From assembly GCA_964016885.1 (NCBI GenBank), contig OZ024740.1:6585450-6649449 (forward strand): 64,000 nucleotides of DNA. The letters are read 5' to 3'. Within the stretch, counting starts at the first letter, position 1; each line of letters begins with the position of its first letter. Made by a program: the position numbers and the translations under genes. Source of the DNA: Eledone cirrhosa (lineage: Eukaryota; Mollusca; Cephalopoda; Octopoda; Eledonidae). The notes under the pieces were generated by a model that made no database searches, had not been told where the DNA came from, and saw only the letters and a list, made by a program, of their open reading frames with translations. Shown here piece after piece: positions 26,601-39,150 of the stretch.

Positions 26601-28760
26601 TATTGGTAGAGGGTCTGACACCATGTTAGGTGGTGGATTGGTAGTATTGGTAGAGGGTCTGACACCATATTAGGGTGGAGGATTGGCAGTATTGGTAGAG
26701 GGTCTGACACCATGGTATGGTGGTGGATTGGCAGTATTAGTAGAGGGTCTGATACCATGTTAGGTGGTGGATTGGCAGTCTAGGTAGAGGTTCTGACACC
26801 ATGTAAGGGGTGTATTGGTTGTATAGGTAGAGGGTTTGACACAATGCTAGGGTGGCGGATTGGCATTATTGGTAGAGGGTCTGACACCATGTTAGGTGGT
26901 GGATTGGCAGTATTGGTAGAGGGTCTGACACAATGCTAGGGTGGTGGATTGGCAGTATTGGTAGAGGCGCTGACACCATGTTAGGTGGTGGATTGGCAGT
27001 ATTGGTAGAGGGTCTGACACAATGCTAGGGTGGTGGATTGGCAGTATTGGTAGAGGGTCTGACACCATGTTAGGGTGGTGGATTGGTAGTATTGGTAGAG
27101 GGTCTGACACCATGGTAGGGGTGGATTGGTAGTATAAGTAGAGGGTCTGACACAATGCTAGGGTGGCGGATTGGCAGTATTGGTAGAGGGTCTGACACCA
27201 TGCTAGGTGGTGGATTGGCAGTATTGGTAGAGGGTCTGACACAATGCTAGGGTGGCGGATTGGCAGTATTGGTAGAGGGACTGACACCATGTAAGGGGTG
27301 TATTGGTTGTATAGGTAGAGGGTTTGACACAATGCTAGGGTGGCGGATTGGCAGTATTGGTAGAGGGTCTTACACCATGTTAGGGTGATGGATTGGCAGT
27401 ATTGGTAGAGGGTCTGACACCATGTTACGGTGGCGGATTGGCAGTATTGGTAGAGGGTCTGACACCATGGTAGGGTGGTGGATTGGCAGTATTGGTAGAG
27501 GGTCTTACACCATGTTAGGGTGATGGATTGGCAGTATTGGTAGAGGGTCTGACACCATGTTACGGTGGCGGATTGGCAGTAGTGGTAGAGGGTCTGACAC
27601 CATGATAGGGTGGTGGATTGGCAGTATTGGTAGCAGGTCTGACACCATGTTAGGGTGGTGGATTGGTAGTATAGGTAGAGGGTCTGACACCATGGTAGGG
27701 TGGTGGATTGGCAGTATAGGTAGAGGGTCTAACACCATGTTAGGGTGGCGGATTGGCAGTATTGGTAGAGGGTCTGAAACCATGTTAGGTGGTGGATTGG
27801 CAGTATTGGTAGATGGTCAGACGCCATGGGTGGTGGATTGGCAGTATTGGTAGAGGGTCTGACACCATGTTAGGGTGGTGGACTGGTAGTATAGGTAGAG
27901 GGTCTAACACCATGTTATGTGGTGGATTGGCAGTATTGGTAGAGGGTCAGACGCCATGGGTGGTGGATTGGCAGTATTGTTAGAGGGTCTGACACCATGT
28001 TAGGGTGGTGGATTGGCAGTATTGGTAGAGGGTCTCACACAATGCTAGGGTGGTGGATTGGCAGTGTTGGTAGAGTGTCTGACAACATGTTAGGTGGTGG
28101 ATTGGCAGTATTGGTACAGGGTCTGACACAATGCTAGGGTGGTGGTTTGGCAGTATTGGTAGAGGGTCTGACACCATGGTAGGTGGTGGATTGGCAGTAT
28201 TGGTAGAGGGTCTGACACAATGCTAGGGTGGTGGATTGGCAGTATTGGTAGAGGGTCTGACACCATGTTAGGTGGTGGATTGGCAGTATTGGTAGAGAGT
28301 CAGACGCCATGGGTGGTGGATTGGGAGTATTGGTAGAGGGTCTGACACCATGTTAGGGTGGTTGATTGGCAGTATAGGTAAAGGGTCTGACACCATATTA
28401 GGGTGGTGGATTGGTAGTATTGTTAGTGGGTCTGACACTGTGGTAGGGGTGGATTGGTAGTATAGCTAGAGGGCCTGACACCATGCTAGTGTGGTGGATT
28501 GGCAGTGTTGTTAGAGTCTGACACCGTGGTAGGGTGGCGGATTGGCAGTATTGGTAGAGGGTCAGACACCATGTTAGGCTGGTGGATTGGCAGTATTGGT
28601 AGAGGTTCTGATACCATGTTAGGGTGGCGGATTGGCAGAATTGGTAGAGGGTCTGACACCATGTTAGGGGGGTGGATTGGCAGTATTGATAGAGGGTCTG
28701 ACACCGTGTTAGGGTGGTGGGTTGGTAGTATTGGTAGAGGGTCTGACACCATGTTAGGTG
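23640..28760 (+). repeat. 3.86-3.95-kb offset duplication inside the diverged domain
   Basis: The block at about 23.64-24.35 kb recurs at about 27.50-28.2 kb with an offset of 3,864 bp. The block at about 24.4-24.72 kb recurs at about 28.3-28.67 kb with an offset of 3,952 bp after an 88-bp gain. Shared rare markers are CATGATAGGG, GTAGCAGGTC, GGTACAGGGTC, CAGTGTTGTTAGAGTCTGACACC (a unit shortened by loss of a GGG-containing piece) and GGCAGAATTGG. Differences include CAGTAGTGG against CAGTATTGG and GGTGGTTTGTC against GGTGGTTTGGC. Between the copies lies the 846-bp duplication, so the two events are nested. Confidence 0.85.
25775..27360 (+). repeat. 846-bp offset duplication with a third partial copy
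   Basis: About 660 bp beginning near 25,780 recurs near 26,626 at 846 bp. It includes the unusual run CATGGTATGGTGG, GGCAGTCTAGG, CATGTAAGGGG, GGTTGTATAGG and GAGGCGCTGACACC. A third, truncated copy starts at about 27,288 with GTAAGGGGTG and GGTTGTATAGG and stops within about 60-80 bp. The neighbouring unit GTCTTACACC with GGGTGATGG appears near 26,480, 27,370 and 27,505. The last two are 135 bp (three monomers) apart, so a small tandem duplication adjoins the larger one. The copies are nearly identical, which suggests recent local amplification. Confidence 0.88.
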
Positions 28761-30699
28761 GTGGATTGGCAGTATTGGTAGAGGGTCTTACACAATGCTA
28801 GGGTGGGGGATTGGCATTATTGGTAGAGGGTCTGACACCTTGTTAGGGTGGTGGATTGGTAGTATTGGTAGAGGGTCTGACACCATGTTAGGTGGTGGAT
28901 TGGTAGTATTGGTAGAGGGCCTGACACCATGTTAGGGTGGTGGATTGGCAGTATAGGTAGAGGGTCGGACACCATGCTAGGGTGGTGGATTTTCAGTATA
29001 GGTAGAGGGTCTGACACCATGTGAGGGTGGCAGATTGGCAGTATTGTTAAAGGGTCTGACACCATGTTAGGCTGGTGGATTGGCAGTATTGGTAGAGGGT
29101 CTGACACCATCTTAGGGTGGTGGATTGGCAGTATTGTTAGAGGGTCTGACACCATGCTAGGTCGTGGATTGTTAGTATTGGTAGAGGCTCAGACACCATG
29201 TTAGTTTGGTGGAGTGGTAGTATAGGTAGAGGTTCTGACACCATCTTAGTTGGTGGATTGGTAGTATTGGTAGAGGGTCTAACACCATGGTATGTGGTGG
29301 ATTGGTAGTATTGGTAGAGGGTCTGACACCATGTGAGGGTGGTGGATTGGCAGTATTGGTAGAGGGTCTGACACCATGTGAGGTGGTGGATTGGCAGTAT
29401 TGGTAGAGGGTCTGAAACCATGTTAGGGTGGTGGATTGGTAGTATAGGTAGAGGGTCAGACACAATGCTAGGGTGGCAGATTGGCTGTATTGGTAGAGGG
29501 TCTGACAACATGTTAGGTGGTGGATTGGCAGTATTGGTAGAGGGTCTGACACAATGCTAGGGTGGCGGAATGGCAGTATTGGTAGAGGGTCTGACACCAT
29601 GTTAGGGTGGTGGATTGGCAGTATTGGTAGAGGGTCTGACACCATGTTAGGGTGGTGGATTGGAAGTATTGGTAGAGGGTCTGACACCGTGTTAGAGTGG
29701 TGGATTGGTAGTATTGGTAGAGGGTCTGACAACATGTTAGGTGGTGGATTGGTAGTATTGGTAGAGGGTCTGACACCATGTTAGGTGGTGGATTGGCAGT
29801 ATTGGTAGAGGGTCTGACACCATGTTAGGGTGGTGGATTGGCAGTATTGGTAGAGGGTCTGACACCATTTTATGGTGGCGGATTGGCAGTATTGGTAGAG
29901 GGTCTGACACCATGTTAGGGTGGTGGATTGGCAGTATTGGTAGCGGGTCTGACACCATGTTAGGGTGGTGGATTGGTAGTATAGGTAGAGGGTCTGACAC
30001 CATGGTAGGGTTGTGGATTGGCAGTATAGGTAGAGGGTCTGACACCATGTTAGGGTGGCAGATTGGCAGTATTGGTAGAGGGTCTGACACCATGCTAGGG
30101 TGGTGGATTGGCAGTATTGGTAGAGGGTCTGACACCATGTTAGGTGGGGATTGGCAATATTGGTAGAGGATCTGACACCATGGTAGAGTGGTAGATTGGC
30201 AGTATTGGTAGAGGGTCTGACACAATGCTAGGGTGGTGGATTGGCAGTATTGGTAGAGGGGCTGACACCATGTTAGGTGGTGGATTGGCAGTATTGGTAG
30301 AGGGTTTGACACAATGCTAGGGTGGTGGATTGGCAGTATAGTTAGAGGGTCTGACACCATGTTAGGGTGCTGGATTGGTAGTATTAGTAGAGGGTCTGAC
30401 ACCATGGTAGGGGTGGATTGGTAGTATAGGTAGAGGGTCTGACACAATGCTAGGGTGGTGGATTGGCAGTATTGGTAGAGGGTCTGACACCATGTTAGGG
30501 TGGTGGATTGGCAGTATTGGTAGAGGGTCTGACACCATGTAAGGGTGGCGGATTGGCAGTATTGGTAGAGGGTCTGACACCATGTTAGGGTGGTGGATTT
30601 GCAGTATAGGTAGAGGGTCTGATACCATGTTAGGTGGTGGATCGGCAGTATTGGTAGAGGGTCTGACAGCATGTTATGTGGTGGATTGGCAGTATTGGT

Positions 30700-31345
30700 A
30701 GAGGGTCTGACACCATGTTAGGTGGTGGATTGTCAGTATTGGTAGAGGGTCTGACACAATGCTAGGGTGGCGGATTAGCAGTATTGGTAGAGGGTCTGAC
30801 ACCATATTAGGGGGTGGATTGGTAGTATTGGTAGAGGGTCTGACACCATGTTAGGTGGTGGATTGGCAGTATTGGTAGAGGGTCTGACACCATGTTAGGG
30901 TGGTGGATTGGCAGTATTGGTAGAGGGTCTGACACCATGTTACGGTGGCGGATTGGCAGTATTGGTAGCAGGTCTGACACCATGTTAGGTGGTGGATTGT
31001 CAGTATTGGTAGAGGGTCTGACACAATGCTAGGGTGGCGGATTAGCAGTATTGGTAGAGGGTCTGACACCATATTAGGGGGTGGATTGGTAGTATTGGTA
31101 GAGGGTCTGACACCATGTTAGGTGGTGGATTGGCAGTATTGGTAGAGGGTCTGACACCATGTTAGGGTGGTGGATTGGCAGTATTGGTAGAGGGTCTGAC
31201 ACCATGTTAGGTGGTGGATTGTCAGTATTGGTAGAGGGTCTGACACAATGCTAGGGTGGCGGATTAGCAGTATTGGTAGAGGGTCTGACACCATATTAGG
31301 GGGTGGATTGGTAGTATTGGTAGAGGGTCTGACACCATGTTAGGT
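30700..31345 (+). repeat. Three-copy 5- to 6-monomer local amplification
   Basis: The rare variant GGATTGTCAG occurs with TGTCAG at 30,731, 30,999 and 31,220, giving spacings of 268 and 221 bp. Each copy continues with a CACAATGCTAGGG unit, GGCGGATTAGCAG, and a CATATTAGGGGG unit. The first and third copies then carry GTTACGGTGGCGG with GTAGCAGGTC. The second lacks that unit, which explains the shorter spacing. The third copy passes into the common GTTAGAGTGG block near 31,472. Confidence 0.9.
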
Positions 31346-31832
31346 GGTGGATTGGCAGTATTGGTAGAGGGTCTGACACCATGTTAGGGTGGTGGATTGG
31401 CAGTATTGGTAGAGGGTCTGACACCATGTTACGGTGGCGGATTGGCAGTATTGGTAGCAGGTCTGACACCATGTTAGAGTGGTGGATTAGTAGTATAGGT
31501 AGAGGGTCTGACACCATGGTAGGGTGGTGGATTGGCAGTATAGGTAGAGGGTCTGACACCATGTTAGGGTAGCGGATTGGCAGTATTGGTAGAGGGTCTG
31601 ACACCATGCTAGGGTGGTGGATTGGCAGTATTGGTAGAGGGTCTGACACCATGTTAGAGTGGTGGATTGGCAGTATTGGTAGAGGGTCTGCCACCATGCT
31701 AGGGTGGTGGATTGGCAGTATTGGTAGAGGGTCTGACACCATATTAGGGTGGTGGATTGGCAGTATTGGTAGAGGGTCTGACATCATGCTAGGTGGTGGA
31801 TTGTTAGTATTGGTAGTGGGTCTGACACCATG

Positions 31833-34800
31833 TTAGGTGGTGGATTGGCAGTATAGGTAGAGGTTCTGACACAATGCTAGGGTGGCGGATAGGCAGTATT
31901 GGTAGAGGGTCTGACACCATGTTAGGGTGGTGGATTGGCAGTATTGGTAGAGGGTCTGACACCATGTTAGGGTGGCGGATTGGCAGTATTGGTAGGGGGT
32001 CTGACACCATGTTAGGGTGGTGGATTGGCAGTATTGGTAGAGGGTCTGATACCATGTTAGGGTGGTGGATTGGTAGTATAGGTAGAGGGTCTGACACCAT
32101 TGTAGGGTGGTGGATTGGCAATATTGGTAGAGATCTGACACCATGTTAGGTGGTGGATTGGTAGTATTGGTAGAGGGTCTGACACCATGGTAGGTGGTGG
32201 ATTGGTAGTATTGGTAGAGGGTCTGACACCATGTTAGGTGGTGGATTGGTAGTATTGGTAGAGGGTCTGACACCTTGTTAGGGTGGAGGATTGGCAGTAT
32301 TGGTAGAGGGTCTGACACCATGGTAGGGTGGTGGATTGGCAGTATTGTTAGAGGTTCTGGCACCATGTTAGGGTGGTGGATTGGTAGTATTGGTAGAGGG
32401 TCTGACACCATGGTAGGGGGTGGATTGGTAGTATAGGTAGAGGGTCTGACACAATGCTAGGGTGGCGGATTGGCAGTATTGGTAGAGGGTCTGACACCAT
32501 GTTAGGGTGGTGGATTGGCAGTATTGGTAGAGGGCCTGACACAATGCTAGGGTGGTGGATTGGCAGTATTGGTAAAGGGTCTGACACCATGTTAGGTGGT
32601 GGATTAGCAGTATTGGTAGATGGTCAGACGCCATGGGTGGTGGATTGGCAGCATTGGTAGAGGGTCTGACACCATGTTAGGGTGGTGGATTGGTAGTATT
32701 GGTAGAGGGTCTGACACCATGGTAGGGGGTGGATTGGTAGTATAGGTAGAGGGTCTGACACAATGCTAGGGTGGCGGATTGGCAGTATTGGTAGAGGGTC
32801 TGACACCATGTTAGGGTGGTGGATTGGCAGTATTGGTAGAGGGTCTGACACCATTTTAGGGTGGCGGATTTGCAGTATTGGTAAAGGGTCTGACACCATG
32901 TTAGGATGGTGGATTGGCAGTATTAGTAGAGGGTCTGATACCATGTTAGGGTGGTGGATTGGCAGTATTGGTAGAGGGTCTGACACCATGTTAGGGTGGC
33001 GGATTGGCAGTATTGGTAGAGGGTCTGACACCATGTTACGGTGGTGGATTGGCAGTATTGGTAGAGGGTCTGATATCATGTTAGGGTGGTTGATTGGTAG
33101 TATAGGTAGAGGGTCTGACACCATGGTAGGGTGGCAGATTGGCAGTATTGGTAGAGGGTCTGACACAATGTTAGGGTGGTGGATTGGCAGTATTGGTAGA
33201 GGGTCTGACATCATGTTAGGGTGGTGGATTGGTAGTATAGGTAGAGGTTTTGACACCATTGTAGGGTGGTGGATTGGCAATATTGGTAGAGCGTCTCACA
33301 CCATGTTAGGGTGGCGGATTGGCAGTATTGGTAGAGGGTCTGACACCATGTTAGGGTGGAGGATTGGCAATATTGGTAGAGGTTCTGACACCATGGTAGG
33401 TGGTGGATTGGCAGTATTGGTAGAGGGTCTGACACCATGTTAGGGTGGTGGAGTGGTAGTATAGGTAGAGGGTCTGACACCATCTTAGGTGGTGGATTGG
33501 TAGTATTGGTAGATCGTCTGACACCATGTTAGGGTGGTGGATTGGTAGTATATGTAGAGGGCCTGACACCATCTTAGGTGGTGGATTGGTAGTATTGGTA
33601 GAGGGTCTGACACCATCTTAGGTGGTGGATTGGCAGTATTGGTAGAGTGTCTGACACAATGCTAGGGTGGTGGATTGGCAGTATTGTTAGAGGGGCTAAC
33701 ACCATGTTAGGTGGTGGATTGGCAGTATTTGTAGAGGGTCTGACACAATGCTAGGGTTGTGGATTGGCAGTATTGGTAGAGGGGCTGACACCATTTTAGG
33801 TGGTGGATTGGCAGTATTGGTAGAGGGTCAGACGCCATGGGTGGTGGATTGGCATTATTGGTAGAGGGTCTGACACCATGTTAGGGTGGTGGATTGGCAG
33901 TATATGTAGAGGGTCTGACACAATGCTAGGGTGGCGGATTGGCATTATTGGTAGAGGGTCTGATACCATGTTAGGGTGGTGGATTGGTAGTATAGGTAGA
34001 GGGTCTGACACCATTGTAGGGTGGTGGATTGGCAATATTGGTAGAGATCTGACACCATGTTAGGTGGTGGATTGGTAGTATTGGTAGAGGGTCTGACACC
34101 ATTGTAGGTGGTGGATTGGTAGTATTGGTAGAGGGTCTGACACCATGTTAGGTGGTGGATTGGTAGTATTGGTAGAGGGTCTGACACCTTGTTAGGGTGG
34201 AGGATTGGCAGTATTGGTAGAGGGTCTGACACCATGGTAGGGTGGTGGATTGGCAGTATTGTTAGAGGTTCTGGCACCATGTTAGGTGGTGGATTGGCAG
34301 TATTGGTAGAGGGTCAGACGCCATGGGTGGTGGATTGGCAGTATTGGTAGAGGGTCTAACACCATGTTAGGGTGGTGGATGGTAGTATAGGTAGAGGGTC
34401 TGACACCGTGTTAGGTGGTGGATTGGCAGTATTGGTAGAGGGCCTGACACAATGCTAGGGTGGTGGATTGGCAGTATTGGTAAAGGGTCTGACACCATGT
34501 TAGGTGGTGGATTAGCAGTATTGGTAGATGGTCAGACGCCATGGGTGGTGGATTGGCAGCATTGGTAGAGGGTCTGACACCATGTTAGGGTGGTGGATTG
34601 GTAGTATTGGTAGAGGGTCTGACACCATGGTAGGGGGTGGATTGGTAGTATAGGTAGAGGGTCTGACACAATGCTAGGGTGGCGGATTGGCAGTATTGGT
34701 AGAGGGTCTGACACCATGTTAGGGTGGTGGATTGGCAGTATTGGTAGAGGGTCTGACACCATTTTAGGGTGGCGGATTTGCAGTATTGGTAAAGGGTCTG

Positions 34801-37800
34801 ACACCATGTTAGGATGGTGGATTGGCAGTATTAGTAGAGGGTCTGATACCATGTTAGGGTGGTGGATTGGCAGTATTGGTAGAGGGTCTGACACCATGTT
34901 AGGGTGGCGGATTGGCAGTATTGGTAGAGGGTCTGACACCATGTTACGGTGGTGGATTGGCAGTATTGGTAGAGGGTCTGATATCATGTTAGGGTGGTTG
35001 ATTGGTAGTATAGGTAGAGGGTCTGACACCATGGTAGGGTGGCAGATTGGCAGTATTGGTAGAGGGTCTGACACAATGTTAGGGTGGTGGATTGGCAGTA
35101 TTGGTAGAGGGTCTGACATCATGTTAGGGTGGTGGATTGGTAGTATAGGTAGAGGTTTTGACACCATTGTAGGGTGGTGGATTGGCAATATTGGTAGAGC
35201 GTCTCACACCATGTTAGGGTGGCGGATTGGCAGTATTGGTAGAGGGTCTGACACCATGTTAGGGTGGAGGATTGGCAATATTGGTAGAGGTTCTGACACC
35301 ATGGTAGGTGGTGGATTGGCAGTATTGGTAGAGGGTCTGACACCATGTTAGGGTGGTGGAGTGGTAGTATAGGTAGAGGGTCTGACACCATCTTAGGTCT
35401 TGGATTGGCAGTATTGGTAGAGTGTCTGACACAATGCTAGGGTGGTGGATTGGCAGTATTGTTAGAGGGGCTAACACCATGTTAGGTGGTGGATTGGCAG
35501 TATTTGTAGAGGGTCTGACACAATGCTAGGGTTGTGGATTGGCAGTATTGGTAGAGGGGCTGACACCATTTTAGGTGGTGGATTGGCAGTATTGGTAGAG
35601 GGTCAGACGCCATGGGTGGTGGATTGGCATTATTGGTAGAGGGTCTGACACCATGTTAGGGTGGTGGATTGGCAGTATATGTAGAGGGTCTGACACAATG
35701 CTAGGGTGGCGGATTGGCATTATTGGTAGAGGGTCTGACACCATGTTAGGTGGTGGATTGGCAGTATTGGTAGAGGGTCTGACACAATGCTAGGGTGGTG
35801 GATTGGCAGTATTGGTAAAGGGGCTGACAACATGTTAGGTGGTGGATTGGCAGTATTGGTAGAGGGTCTGACACCATGTTAGGGTGGTGGATTGGTAGTA
35901 TTGGTAGAGGGTCTGACACCATGGTAGGGGTGGATTGGTAGTATAAGTAGAGGGTCTGACACCATGTTAGGTGGTGGATTGGCAGTATTGGTAGAGGGTC
36001 TGACACCATGTTAGGTGGTGGATTGGTAGTATTGGTAGAGTGTCTGACACAATGCTAGGGTGGCGGATTGGCAGTATTGGTAGAGGGTCTGACACCATGT
36101 TAGGGTGGCGGATTGGCAGTATTGGTAGAGGGTCTGACACCATGTTAGGGTGGTGGATTGGCAGTATTGGTAGAGGGTCTGACACCGTGTTAGGGTGGTG
36201 GATTGGTAGTATTGGTAGAGGGTCTGACACCATGTTAGGTGTTGGATTGGTAGTATTGGTAGAGGGTCTGACACCATGTTAGGTAGTGGATTGGCAGTAT
36301 TGGTAGAGGGTCTGACACCATTTTACGGTGGCGGATTGGCAGTATTTGTAGAGGGTCTGACACCATGTTAGGGTGGTGGATTGGCAGTATTGGTAGCGGG
36401 TCTGACACCATGTTAGGGTGGTGGATTGGTAGTATAGGTAGAGGGTCTGACACCATGGTAGGGTTGTGGATTGGCAGTATAGGTAGAGGGTCTGACACCA
36501 TGTTAGGGTGGCGGATTGGCAGTATTGGTAGAGGGTCTGACACCATGCTAGGGTGGTGGATTGGCAGTATTGGTAGAGGGTCTGACACCATGTTAGGTGG
36601 GGGATTGGCAGTATTGGTAGAGGGTCTGACACCATGGTAGAGTGGTAGATTGGCAGTATTGTTAGAGGGTCTGACACAATGCTAGGGTGGTGGATTGGCA
36701 GTATTGGTAGAGGGGCTGACACCATGTTAGGTGGTGGATTGGCAGTATTGGTAGAGGGTTTGACACAATGCTAGGGTGGTGGATTGGCAGTATAGTTAGA
36801 GGGTCTGACACCATGTTAGGGTGGTGGATTGGCAGTATTGGTAGAGGGTCTGACACCATGGTAGGGGTGGATTGGTAGTATAGGTAGAGGGTCTGACACA
36901 ATGCTAGGGTGGCGGATTGGCAGTATTGGTAGAGGGTCTGACACCATGTTAGGGTGGTGGATTGGCAGTATTGTTAGAGGGTCTGACACCATGTTAGGGT
37001 GGCGGATTGGCAGTATTGGTAGAGGGTCTGACACCATGTTAGGGTGGTGGATTGGTAGTATAGGTAGAGGGTCTGACACCATCTTAGGTGGTGGATTGGT
37101 AGTATTGGTAGAGGGTCTGACACCATGTTAGGGTGGCGGATTGGCAGTATTGGTAGAGGGTCTGACACCAAGCTAGGGTGGTGGATTGGCAGTATTGGTA
37201 GAGGGTCTGACACCAAGTTAGGTGGTGGATTGGCAGTATTGGTAGAGGGTCTGACACAACGCTAGGGTGGCGGATTAGCAGTATTGGTAGAGGGTCTGAC
37301 ACCATATTAGGTGGTGGATTGGTAGTATTGGTAGAGGGTCTGACACCATGTTAGGTGGTGGATTGGCAGTATAGGTAGAGGTTCTGACACAATGCTAGGG
37401 TGGCGGATAGGCAGTATTGGTAGAGGGTCTGACACCATGTTAGGGTGGTGGATTGGCAGTATTGGTAGAGGGTCTGACACCATGTTAGGGTGGCGGATTG
37501 GCAGTATTGGTAGGGGGTCTGACACCATGTTAGGGTGGTGGATTGGCAGTATTGGTAGAGGGTCTGATACCATGTTAGGGTGGTGGATTGGTAGTATAGG
37601 TAGAGGGTCTGACACCATTGTAGGGTGGTGGATTGGCAATATTGGTAGAGATCTGACACCATGTTAGGTGGTGGATTGGTAGTATTGGTAGAGGGTCTGA
37701 CACCATGGTAGGTGGTGGATTGGTAGTATTGGTAGAGGGTCTGACACCATGTTCGGTGGTGGATTGGTAGTATTGGTAGAGGGTCTGACACCTTGTTAGG

Positions 37801-39150
37801 GTGGAGGATTGGCAGTATTGGTAGAGGGTCTGACACCATGGTAGGGTGGTGGATTGGCAGTATTGTTAGAGGTTCTGGCACCATGTTAGGTGGTGGATTG
37901 GCAGTATTGGTAGAGGGTCAGACGCCATGGGTGGTGGATTGGCAGTATTGGTAGAGGGTCTAACACCATGTTAGGGTGGTGGATGGTAGTATAGGTAGAG
38001 GGTCTGACACCGTGTTAGGTGGTGGATTGGCAGTATTGGTAGAGGGCCTGACACAATGCTAGGGTGGTGGATTGGCAGTATTGGTAAAGGGTCTGACACC
38101 ATGTTAGGTGGTGGATTAGCAGTATTGGTAGATGGTCAGACGCCATGGGTGTTGGATTGGCAGCATTGGTAGAGGGTCTGACACCATGTTAGGGTGGTGG
38201 ATTGGTAGTATTGGTAGAGGGTCTGACACCATGGTAGGGGGTGGATTGGTAGTATAGGTAGAGGGTCTGACACAATGCTAGGGTGGCGGATTGGCAGTAT
38301 TGGTAGAGGGTCTGACACCATGTTAGGGTGGTGGATTGGCAGTATTGGTAGAGGGTCTGACACCATTTTAGGGTGGCGGATTTGCAGTATTGGTAAAGGG
38401 TCTGACACCATGTTAGGATGGTGGATTGGCAGTATTAGTAGAGGGTCTGATACCATGTTAGGGTGGTGGATTGGCAGTATTGGTAGAGGGTCTGACACCA
38501 TGTTAGGGTGGCGGATTGGCAGTATTGGTAGAGGGTCTGACACCATGTTACGGTGGTGGATTGGCAGTATTGGTAGAGGGTCTGATATCATGTTAGGGTG
38601 GTTGATTGGTAGTATAGGTAGAGGGTCTGACACCATGGTAGGGTGGCAGATTGGCAGTATTGGTAGAGGGTCTGACACAATGTTAGGGTGGTGGATTGGC
38701 AGTATTGGTAGAGGGTCTGACATCATGTTAGGGTGGTGGATTGGTAGTATAGGTAGAGGTTTTGACACCATTGTAGGGTGGTGGATTGGCAATATTGGTA
38801 GAGCGTCTCACACCATGTTAGGGTGGCGGATTGGCAGTATTGGTAGAGGGTCTGACACCATGTTAGGGTGGAGGATTGGCAATATTGGTAGAGGTTCTGA
38901 CACCATGGTAGGTGGTGGATTGGCAGTATTGGTAGAGGGTCTGACACCATGTTAGGGTGGTGGAGTGGTAGTATAGGTAGAGGGTCTGACACCATCTTAG
39001 GTGGTGGATTGGTAGTATTGGTAGATCGTCTGACACCATGTTAGGGTGGTGGATTGGTAGTATATGTAGAGGGCCTGACACCATCTTAGGTGGTGGATTG
39101 GTAGTATTGGTAGAGGGTCTGACACCATCTTAGGTGGTGGATTGGCAGTA
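31833..39150 (+). repeat. Higher-order blocks repeated at 1,908, 3,604 and 5,518 bp
   Basis: The block around 32,624-33,480 recurs around 34,532-35,390 (offset 1,908) and around 38,136-38,995 (a further 3,604). The GATATC markers 33,072, 34,980 and 38,584 give the same spacing to within a base. The block at 31,874-32,149 recurs at 37,392-37,667 (offset 5,518, close to 1,908 plus 3,604). Compared with the GATATC blocks at 6-20 kb these carry two extra units with CATTTTAGGG/GGCGGATTTGC and GGTAAAGGGTC, so they form a separate subfamily of the higher-order unit. The three copies are almost identical to one another. Confidence 0.88.

Larger units (their letters stand above)
21050..31300 (+). repeat. 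Diverged domain of the array
   Basis: Here the 45/44-bp unit persists but the variant spectrum changes. Frequent forms include CACTGTGGTAGGG and CACCGTGTTAGGG, CATGTGAGGGTGGCAG, CATCTTAGTTGG, CATGGTATGTGG, GGGGTGGATTGG with a shortened unit, and GTAGCAGGTC. GATATC and AGATCT higher-order markers are absent. Private changes are more common than in the flanks, such as GGTAAACTTGG near 21,305 and GTAGACGTTC near 21,271. Parts reappear outside it: 29.7-30.6 kb resembles 36.2-37.0 kb and 3.4-4.1 kb. The domain could be an older, less homogenised part of the array. The limits are approximate because mosaic joins occur at both ends. Confidence 0.7.
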
